Shown in pieces: positions 27,045 through 33,217 of a DNA stretch of 64,000 nt. Source of the stretch: Bradyrhizobium lablabi (lineage in GTDB: Bacteria; Pseudomonadota; Alphaproteobacteria; Rhizobiales; Xanthobacteraceae). The translations under genes and the position numbers were made by a program. A model generated the notes under the pieces. It had not been told where the DNA came from, searched no databases, and saw only the letters and a program-made list of their open reading frames with translations. Every line of letters begins with the position of its first letter. The first letter of the stretch is position 1. The stretch spans positions 62,001-126,000 of the forward strand of contig NZ_JAFCLN010000016.1 in assembly GCF_018129385.1 (NCBI RefSeq), read 5' to 3'.

Positions 27045-27905
27045 TCATCCGCACTTCGGCAGGAATCCGCGGATCATCGCGGCGATTTCCCCGCAATGGG
27101 TTTCGAGCGCAAAATGGCCGGTATCGAGAAAACGGACTTCCGCGCCTGGAATGTCGCGCTTGAACGCCTCTGCGCCCGCAGGCAGGAAGAAGGGATCGTG
27201 CTTGCCCCAAACCGCCAAAAGCGGCGGCTTCCACTGGCGGAAATAGGCTTGAAAGTCGGGATACATCGCGACGTTGCTCTTGTAGTCGCCGAACAGGTCA
27301 AGCTGGACCTCATCGGCGCCTGTCCGGGCCAGATAGAAGTTGTCGAGCGAATAGCCGTCCGGAGATACGTGGCTCGTGTCAGAAACGCCGTGGGTGTATT
27401 GCCAAATCGTCGTTGCGGGCGCGAGGAAGGACCGCAGCGCGTTACGATTGGCCTGCGATGGATCCTGCCAATACGCACGGACCGGATTCCAGCCATCGCT
27501 CAACCCGTCCTCATAGGCGTTTCCATTTTGAGAAATGATTGCGACGATGCGCTCGGGATGGCGCACCGCCAGCCGAAAGCCGGTCGGCGCACCATAGTCA
27601 AAGGCGTAGATCGCGAAGCGAGCGAGCCCGATCACCTCGGTGAAGCGTTCGATCACGCCGGCCAGCCTGGCGAAAGTGTAGGAAAACCTGTCGCGAGGCG
27701 GCATGTCGGACTGGCCGAAGCCAGGCAGGTCCGGCGCTACGACGCGAAAGCGGTCCGACAAGGCCGGGATCAATTCGCGAAACATGTGGCCGGCGCTTGG
27801 AAAGCCGTGAAGCAGCAGCAGTGCCGTCGCACCGACCGGCCCTGCCTCGCGGTAGAATACTCTGAGCCCGTCGACGTCGGCCTTGCGGTAGCAAATGCTG
27901 GTCAT
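27045..27905 (-). CDS. Alpha/beta hydrolase with Asp nucleophile (haloalkane dehalogenase/epoxide hydrolase-like)
   Basis: A 286-residue alpha/beta hydrolase. After the oxyanion HGFPS, the nucleophile elbow reads YAFDYGAPTGF, with Asp103 where esterases have Ser. The catalytic His is probably His264 in DTGHFALETH, and Asp237 of WGKHDPFF may be the acid. An aspartate nucleophile is the hallmark of haloalkane and haloacetate dehalogenases and epoxide hydrolases. AGGAGCG precedes the ATG. First gene of a unit with the DUF417 duplicate and the small secreted protein; a SigF-like promoter lies 116 nt upstream. Substrate unknown. Confidence 0.85.
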   Translation of the reverse strand: MTSICYRKADVDGLRVFYREAGPVGATALLLLHGFPSAGHMFRELIPALSDRFRVVAPDLPGFGQSDMPPRDRFSYTFARLAGVIERFTEVIGLARFAIYAFDYGAPTGFRLAVRHPERIVAIISQNGNAYEDGLSDGWNPVRAYWQDPSQANRNALRSFLAPATTIWQYTHGVSDTSHVSPDGYSLDNFYLARTGADEVQLDLFGDYKSNVAMYPDFQAYFRQWKPPLLAVWGKHDPFFLPAGAEAFKRDIPGAEVRFLDTGHFALETHCGEIAAMIRGFLPKCG

Positions 27906-28020
27906 GAGCGCTCCTGCCTTGTTCGAAGCCCTGTAACTTTTGAAGTGATGTCATACCGGTTACTGCGCCGTTGCGGCTCTTCCCATCGCGTCCAGCTCGA
28001 TTTCAAGTGACCGTTTTTCA

Positions 28021-28046
28021 TTCGCGGACTCGCGCGGCCTGGTTAC
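28021..28046 (-). promoter_or_regulatory. SigF-like ECF promoter GTAACC-N16-CGAA (hydrolase-DUF417 operon)
   Basis: Minus-strand GTAACC at 28046-28041 and CGAA at 28024-28021 with a 16-nt spacer, between the frameshifted dehalogenase gene and the hydrolase-DUF417 operon and pointing to the latter. Same architecture as the four other copies in region 2. Confidence 0.6.
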
Positions 28047-28080
28047 ACGGCACACGCCGATGCGATGCGCTGCTCCTGCA

Positions 28081-29089
28081 TCAGGCCGACAGGAAGGTCT
28101 TGAGAATCCTCGTCGTGTCGGTGGGATTCTCCTCGGGAAAAAAGTGACCTCCCTTCGTGGCCTGTCCTTGCACGTTGTCAGCCCAGTTCCGCCAGATTCC
28201 CAATGCACCGCCGTACTGTTCGTAGAAGGTATCGAGTGGTCCTCCGGCAGACCAAAGATGGAGCATCGGGCAGCCAATACGCCGGGATGCTTCCCGATCT
28301 TTCCTGTCGTGCTCGATATCCACGCTCGCCGCCGCGCGGTACTCCTCGCAGATCGCGTGTACCCGGGCGGGATCGCGATACGTTTTCCGTGTATTCAGTT
28401 CTCACCTCGGGGCCGAACGAGCCTTCGCCAAACGGGTTGTCGAATACCGCGCCCGGAGCACCCAGGAGGTATTTTTCCGGGAGCGGCGTCTTCTGCGAGA
28501 GAAGGATCCACGGCCAGTATGTCATGGCGAACTTTGCGTCGGCGTGGCCCCACCCCTCCGAGATCGGAATGACATCAAAAACTGCGAGGCGACGCACTCG
28601 CTCGGGATGATCGAGCGCAAGGCGGTAAGAAACGCGGCCGCCGCGATCGTGTCCCACGAGATCGAACCTGGGAAACCCGAGCCGGTCCATCACCGCCACG
28701 AGTTCGTTCGCCATCGCCCGTTTTGAATAGGGGTAGTGATCTTCGGCGGAAGCGACGACGCCGCTGCGACCATAGCCGCGGAGGTCGACGCAAATCACGG
28801 TGTGGTCGTTCGCGAACTGCGGCGCCATGTGACGCCACATCAGGCTGGTGCGTGGAAATCCATGCACCATGAGCAGCGGCGATCCGTTTCCGTAGCGTCT
28901 GATGAAAATCGTATTGTCATCAACCTTGATCTCCCTCGTCTCGAAGTGATCGGAAGCAGCCGATGTGGCTTTCCCCGCGGGCTGAGCGCCGACCTGCTGC
29001 GCGAGCAGCGCCGATGACAGAGCGGTGCCGGAAACTGCGCCAATTGCGCGGAGCAGGATGCGGCGTTCGACGTCCGTATTGTCTGTCAT
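28081..29089 (-). pseudogene. Frameshifted fluoroacetate dehalogenase-like alpha/beta hydrolase
   Basis: Two frames together make one alpha/beta hydrolase of about 335 residues. The upstream frame starts MTDNTDVERRILLRAIGA (twin-arginine-like signal, AAGGAGG before the ATG). It carries HGFPRT and the nucleophile loop VGHDRGGRV (Asp148, Arg149, Arg152, as in fluoroacetate dehalogenases), and loses homology after TEYTENV. The downstream frame resumes YRDPARVHAICEEY, continues VDIEHDRKDREA, and supplies the catalytic His in GGHFFPEENP. The break is at 28376-28382, consistent with loss of two bases (GTATAT to GTAT). Nucleophile and histidine are thus in different frames, so the gene is inactive unless this is a sequencing error or recoding. 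Confidence 0.85.
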
Positions 29090-29500
29090 TTGCTGAACCT
29101 CCTTTAAGACGACGCCGCGGCAGAATGCCTTTTGAAGCCGTCGACGTTTGCGCTCCAATAGCCGGTGGTCGCCGCTGCGGGGTTCACCCTTTCACGCGAT
29201 TGCCCGGTTATCAAAACGCACGACGTAACACCTGGACCCGGGGCGCAGTAACTTGCGGCGCCGAACCAGACAGGTTACGCTCGCCTTCGATGCGGCTTCG
29301 GATCATCCAGCGTGATTTCACGAGACTACTTTCGTGGGCAGGACTGGTTTGGTTACAGGCCGCGCTGCCCCGTCAGGAAGTGTCCGCGACCCCATCGCGG
29401 ATTCGCTGAGGGAAATGCGGATGCGATGCAGAGGCATCCGCATCCTCGGCCCGGAAGCACGGCTCCGCCAATCCGTACGGATGTCCGGGAGTAATTGAGA
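29090..29500. other. Intergenic region between divergent dehalogenase and FixJ-like genes
   Basis: A 411-bp region without a convincing gene. It contains the SigF-like promoter at 29331-29356 and two further GTAAC/GGTTAC cores (about 29226 and 29271) that lack a CGAA at the right distance. Confidence 0.5.
29331..29356 (-). promoter_or_regulatory. SigF-like ECF promoter GTAACC-N16-CGAA (frameshifted dehalogenase)
   Basis: Minus-strand GTAACC at 29356-29351, CGAA at 29334-29331, spacer 16. Its flanks resemble those of the 19638-19663 copy: both read TTCGTGG on one side and TTTGGTTACAGGC on the other. It points to the frameshifted dehalogenase gene, leaving a leader of about 230 nt. Confidence 0.6.
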
Positions 29501-30115
29501 ATGTCGTCGTCGGGTTTTGTTCACATCGTGGACGATGATGGGGCGATTCGTGAGTCGCTCGGAGACCTGCTCCGCTCCATGGATTATGAAGTCACTCTCT
29601 ATGGATCCGCCCTGGAGTTTCTCAGGGTTGAGCTGCCCGATGTTCCGGGATGTCTGGTGCTGGACGTTCGGCTGCCGGGCACGAGTGGCCTGGAGCTTCA
29701 GGAATACCTGACAGGCATCGACGTCCGGTTGCCTGTCATTTTGATGAGTGGCCACGGCGACATTCCCATGTCCGTGAAAGGCATGAAGGCCGGCGCGGTC
29801 GACTTCCTCACCAAACCGATACGGGAGCAGGATCTGATCGATGCTGTTGCCACGGCGATTCGAATTGACAGGGACCGCCGTCGGGACAGCATACAAATTG
29901 CCCAATTACGGGAGCTGTACGCGCTTTTGACATCCCGTGAACGGCAAGTGATGGCGCTCGTGGCATCCGGACTCATGAACAAGCAGGTTGCGAACGAACT
30001 ATCGATCAGCGAAGTCACCGTGAAGATGCATCGCGGCAGTGTCATGCGAAAGATGCGAGTAAAATCCGTTGCCATGCTCGCTCGCATAGCCGAGGCCCTC
30101 GACATCCAGCAATGA
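29501..30115 (+). CDS. FixJ-family response regulator (receiver + LuxR HTH)
   Basis: The 204-residue regulator has a receiver domain (about 5-122) with the acidic pair VDDD, phospho-acceptor Asp in CLVLDVRLPG, switch Ser in LMSGHGD and Lys in FLTKPI. It also has a LuxR-type helix-turn-helix (about 140-200; LTSRERQVMALVASGLMNKQ, VANELSISEVTVKMHR). The ATG at 29501 follows GGGAG; a TTG two codons earlier is less likely. The probable kinase is the FixL-class MASE4 protein at 23999-25597, and targets may include the receiver-sigma factor pair immediately downstream. Transcribed with 258 bp of empty sequence before the next gene. Confidence 0.9.
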   Translation: MSSSGFVHIVDDDGAIRESLGDLLRSMDYEVTLYGSALEFLRVELPDVPGCLVLDVRLPGTSGLELQEYLTGIDVRLPVILMSGHGDIPMSVKGMKAGAVDFLTKPIREQDLIDAVATAIRIDRDRRRDSIQIAQLRELYALLTSRERQVMALVASGLMNKQVANELSISEVTVKMHRGSVMRKMRVKSVAMLARIAEALDIQQ

Positions 30116-30373
30116 TGCTGCCGTCCATAATGTAAGCTTGGGTCGAGAACACGACCGGCGATTGCCGTATCCGGGAAACCCATACGAAGGTATGGGCCGA
30201 GACCGCACAACCGAGAGATTGTGACCGTGCGCCGTCGAACGCAAGGTTCGACTGTATTGTGCTGCCACCGGCACCAGGCAGTCCAACCTCCCAGGAGATA
30301 ATGCCATGCAAAAACCTTCCCGGTTGAACCACGGCACTCCTCGCTTTGAACACCCGGCCTCGTCGGCGAGAGC

Positions 30374-30787
30374 ATGTTCCTCTCATGGTCTTTCCAGCTC
30401 GCTTGCCTTGCAAAGCCAGGTTCTGTGACAAGTCCGCTGGTCTCAATCATCGACGACGACGAAGCGCTGTGCCTTTCCCTTGTGGATCTGTTGCACTCCG
30501 TCGGCTATCGCGTCGAGCAGTATGGCTCGGCCGAGGCGTTCCTGGCGTCGTCCAACCTGCTCAGCCTGGACTGCATCCTCTCCGACATTCATATGCCCGG
30601 CATGAGCGGACTTGATCTGCTCCAAACGCTTCGCGAACGCGGCGTCGCGACGCCAGTAATCCTCATCACGGCCCTGCCCGATAAACATCTGGATAATGAA
30701 GCGATCGCGCACGGCGCGCGATACCTTCTCAGAAAGCCATTCAAGGCAAATTGCCTGCTCGAGTGCGTCCGGAGGAGTCTCCAATGA
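30374..30787 (+). CDS. Receiver-only response regulator
   Basis: A single receiver domain of 137 residues (120 if the GTG at 30425 is used, which gives MTSPLVSIIDDDEALCLSLV, a more typical start). The phosphorylation site Asp is in CILSDIHMPGMSG, the switch Thr in LITALPD and the Lys in LLRKPF. There is no output domain, so it acts through protein contact. Its stop overlaps the ATG of the ECF sigma gene (ATGA), with GGAGGAG just upstream, so both proteins are made in linked amounts. A partner-switch or phosphate-sink role toward the sigma factor is inferred. Confidence 0.85.
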   Translation: MFLSWSFQLACLAKPGSVTSPLVSIIDDDEALCLSLVDLLHSVGYRVEQYGSAEAFLASSNLLSLDCILSDIHMPGMSGLDLLQTLRERGVATPVILITALPDKHLDNEAIAHGARYLLRKPFKANCLLECVRRSLQ

Positions 30788-31518
30788 GCGCCCTGCACCA
30801 CGACATCGCCAATTCCTCGGCATTCGGCTCACCCCCACGGGCCGGCGATACCGCCCCAGGCCCATCCTCGTCCGACCTCGCAGCTCATCGACGACAAAGG
30901 GGCCGATCCGAGAATTGGGAGACTCGTTCCGATCGATGGGGCTGTCTCATGGCCGCGGCGCAAGCTGGCAACAGCCAGGCCTATGAGCAATTGCTCCGGG
31001 AACTGGACGCATGGCTGCGCCGCTTCTATGCGCGCCGGCTTCCGAATGCCGCAGCCGATGATGCAAGGCAAGACGCGCTTCTTGCGGTTCATGCCAAACG
31101 GCACACCTACGCACCCTCACGTGCATTCGGGGCATGGGTCATGGCGATCGCGCGCTACAAATGGATCGACCACATTCGAAACGCATCGCGAAACGCCGCA
31201 CTCGCGCTCGATGACGAGATAGCGGTCGAAGATCACGGAGAACCTGCGATCAACGCCGCAGCGGTGGACGAACTCCTTGGCCAGCTCAATCCGGCGCAAG
31301 CCAGCGTGATCCGCCTGGTGAAACTAAAGGGTCTCAGCGTCGCTCGCGCATCCGGCGCAACCGGCCAATCGGTAGCGCTCGTCAAGGTCAACATCCATCG
31401 AGGCCTGAAGAAGCTGGCTGCGCTGGTGGCCTGCGATGTCCTTTCCCGCAACGAACGTTCGCCGGCCCTTCCCGCCTCCGCGACGCAAGTCGCTCAACAG
31501 TCGAAATCCAGTCGGTGA
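30784..31518 (+). CDS. ECF sigma factor, SigF-like
   Basis: A 244-residue sigma-70 family protein. After a 60-residue polar N-terminal tail come region 2 (residues 55-125; DDARQDALLAVHAKRHTY, GAWVMAIARYKWIDHIR) and region 4 (about 155-205; LNPAQASVIRLVKLKGLSVA, VKVNIHRGLKKL). The HTYxPxRxFGAWxxAIARYKWID signature is what I associate with Caulobacter SigF-type ECF factors. The usual anti-sigma (DUF1109) gene is not next to it; instead a receiver-only gene overlaps its start. Five GTAACC-N16-CGAA elements within 12 kb are its likely targets. No such element lies in front of its own operon. Confidence 0.85.
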   Translation: MSALHHDIANSSAFGSPPRAGDTAPGPSSSDLAAHRRQRGRSENWETRSDRWGCLMAAAQAGNSQAYEQLLRELDAWLRRFYARRLPNAAADDARQDALLAVHAKRHTYAPSRAFGAWVMAIARYKWIDHIRNASRNAALALDDEIAVEDHGEPAINAAAVDELLGQLNPAQASVIRLVKLKGLSVARASGATGQSVALVKVNIHRGLKKLAALVACDVLSRNERSPALPASATQVAQQSKSSR

Positions 31519-31530
31519 AGAAAGGGCGTG

Positions 31531-32244
31531 ATGATGAGCGCTTCCGGGACAATGGCGAGCGTCGTTCTGGTTCACGGCGCGTGGGCGGACGGCTCGAGCT
31601 GGGCACGCGTGATCGAGCCGTTGCAGTCAAGGGGACTAAGGGTCCTTGCCGCTCCGATTCCGCTCACGTCACTCTCCGATGATGTCGCGGCGCTTGAACG
31701 TACGCTGGAGCGGACCGAAGGGCCCGTCATTCTCGCGGCGCATGCCTACGCCGGAGCTGCGATAGCCGCGAGCACAAACGAAAGAATCCGATCGCTAGTC
31801 TTCATTACAGCCCTGACACCGGACGAAGGCGAAACCGTCGGCGAGGTCTTCTATCGCGAAAAGCCGCATCCGGAGGCACCTCACCTGGCTCCCGACAAGC
31901 ATGGCCTCCTCTGGATGCCCGACGATCGATTTGCGGCCGCCTTCTGTCAGAACGCTTCACCCGAGCAGGCCGCGCTCCTTGCGGCGACGCAGCGTCCGAT
32001 CGCCCTCGCATGTATTCAGGAAAAGGCGCCGAGGCCGGCGTGGCGGGTAAGACCTTCCTGGTATCTCGTTGCGCTGGAGGATCGGATGATCAACCCGGCC
32101 ACGCAGCAATTCCTGGCGCGACGCATGGGTGCCCGGACCAGATCGGAACGAATAGACCATACACCCCTGGTTAGCGCACCGGGATTGGTCGTCGAATTCA
32201 TCCTCCAGGCTGTAACCGATTTGGCCCGCCATCCGAACAGTTAG
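31531..32244 (+). CDS. Alpha/beta hydrolase-fold protein lacking the nucleophilic Ser
   Basis: A 237-residue small alpha/beta hydrolase with the HGAW oxyanion segment (VVLVHGAWADGSSW), a central ALTPDEGE block and a C-terminal His in ERIDHTPLVSAP. At the nucleophile elbow, where relatives read GHSYGG, it reads AAHAYAGAAI, so residue 72 is Ala. Classical esterase or lipase chemistry is therefore not expected; a binding, cofactor-free dioxygenase-like or pseudo-enzyme role is possible. It lies 12 nt after the sigma factor gene and probably in its transcript. GTG at 31528 is an alternative start. Confidence 0.8.
   Translation: MMSASGTMASVVLVHGAWADGSSWARVIEPLQSRGLRVLAAPIPLTSLSDDVAALERTLERTEGPVILAAHAYAGAAIAASTNERIRSLVFITALTPDEGETVGEVFYREKPHPEAPHLAPDKHGLLWMPDDRFAAAFCQNASPEQAALLAATQRPIALACIQEKAPRPAWRVRPSWYLVALEDRMINPATQQFLARRMGARTRSERIDHTPLVSAPGLVVEFILQAVTDLARHPNS
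32212..32237 (+). promoter_or_regulatory. SigF-like ECF promoter GTAACC-N16-CGAA (HAD dehalogenase)
   Basis: GTAACC at 32212-32217 and CGAA at 32234-32237, 16-nt spacer, inside the last codons of the upstream hydrolase gene. The predicted start point near 32244 is about 58 nt before the HAD ATG, a normal leader length. It may allow independent expression of the dehalogenase. Confidence 0.6.
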
Positions 32245-32301
32245 GCGAAAGGCTGCCGCCAGGCGGAAGATGCGTGGCCGACGAACAGGAGGAAGGCCGA
32301 C

Positions 32302-33117
32302 ATGAGTGATGAAGGTCTGGACGTTGAGGGTCGCCGCAAACTGCTTGCAGGCCTTGGTATTGCCGCGATCGGCGCCGCGGCAACCCCGGTTAGACGCGCT
32401 GCGCTGGCAGATGAGGACAGGACCAAAATGGACACTCGGGCTCCATCGATATGCGTCTTCGACGTCAATGAGACGCTGCTCGATATCGAATTCATCGCGC
32501 CGCTGTTTCAGCGGCTGTTTGGCGATCCGAACACCTTGCGCGAATGGTTTGGACAGCTCGTCCTCTATTCGAACGCAATAAGCTTGTCGGGGCCCTACAC
32601 GACATTCTTCACGTTGGGACAGGGCGTTCTGAAGATGCTGGGCACGATCCACAAAGTCTCGATCAGCGAAGCGGACGCTGACGAGCTCAGAACGCGAATG
32701 CTAACGATGCCGGCGCACCCCGATGTCCCGGCAGGGTTGAAGCAGCTAAAGGACGCGAGGTTCCGTCTCGTGACATGCACCAATTCGCCGCCCGATCCGC
32801 ACGCCAGCCCGCTCAAGCACGCCGGCATTGATGGCTGGTTCGAACGATCGTTCAGCGTCGATCGCGTTCGTCGCTTCAAACCTGCCCTGCAAGTGTATCA
32901 TATGGTCGCCGAGGAGCTGGATGTACCGCCGTCCGCGATCTGCATGGTAGCGGCGCACGTGTGGGACACGATCGGTGCGCAAAGCGCCGGCTGCTCGGGC
33001 GCGTTGATTGCAAGACCCGGCAATGCTCCCCTGCCTGTGCATGGGCTGCCCCAGCCTCAGGTCGTCGCTGCGGATCTACCGGGAGTCGCCAGCCAGATGA
33101 CACGGCTTTGGCGCTGA
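32302..33117 (+). CDS. Haloacid dehalogenase type II (HAD family), apparently exported
   Basis: The 271-residue HAD hydrolase has the nucleophile Asp54 in CVFDVNETLLD, motif II in VTCTNSPP, motif III Lys in RRFKPALQVY, and VAAHVWDTIGAQSAG, which matches 2-haloacid dehalogenases (type II) more than phosphatases. It should hydrolyse 2-halo-carboxylic acids to hydroxy acids. The first 36 residues form a twin-arginine-like signal (GRRKLLAGLGIAAIGAAATP), unusual for this normally cytoplasmic family. AGGAGGAAGG precedes the ATG. It probably has its own SigF-like promoter. Confidence 0.87.
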   Translation: MSDEGLDVEGRRKLLAGLGIAAIGAAATPVRRAALADEDRTKMDTRAPSICVFDVNETLLDIEFIAPLFQRLFGDPNTLREWFGQLVLYSNAISLSGPYTTFFTLGQGVLKMLGTIHKVSISEADADELRTRMLTMPAHPDVPAGLKQLKDARFRLVTCTNSPPDPHASPLKHAGIDGWFERSFSVDRVRRFKPALQVYHMVAEELDVPPSAICMVAAHVWDTIGAQSAGCSGALIARPGNAPLPVHGLPQPQVVAADLPGVASQMTRLWR

Positions 33118-33217
33118 CCGGCTACGGCCGCGCTCCCGCGGGAGCCGTCGCCGGGCAGGTTGCGTTACTGCCGCTATAAAGGTTTGCCGTCTTTACCGCC
33201 GCGTACCCGCGGTGCCT

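Noticed and set aside
27952..27965. Further GGTTAC/GTAACC core, also near 29271
   Set aside because: Neither has CGAA at 16 nt, so they were not counted as SigF-like promoters.
33132..33145. GCTCCCGCGGGAGC palindrome as a terminator between convergent genes
   Set aside because: The stem would have no loop and there is no T-run; too weak to call.
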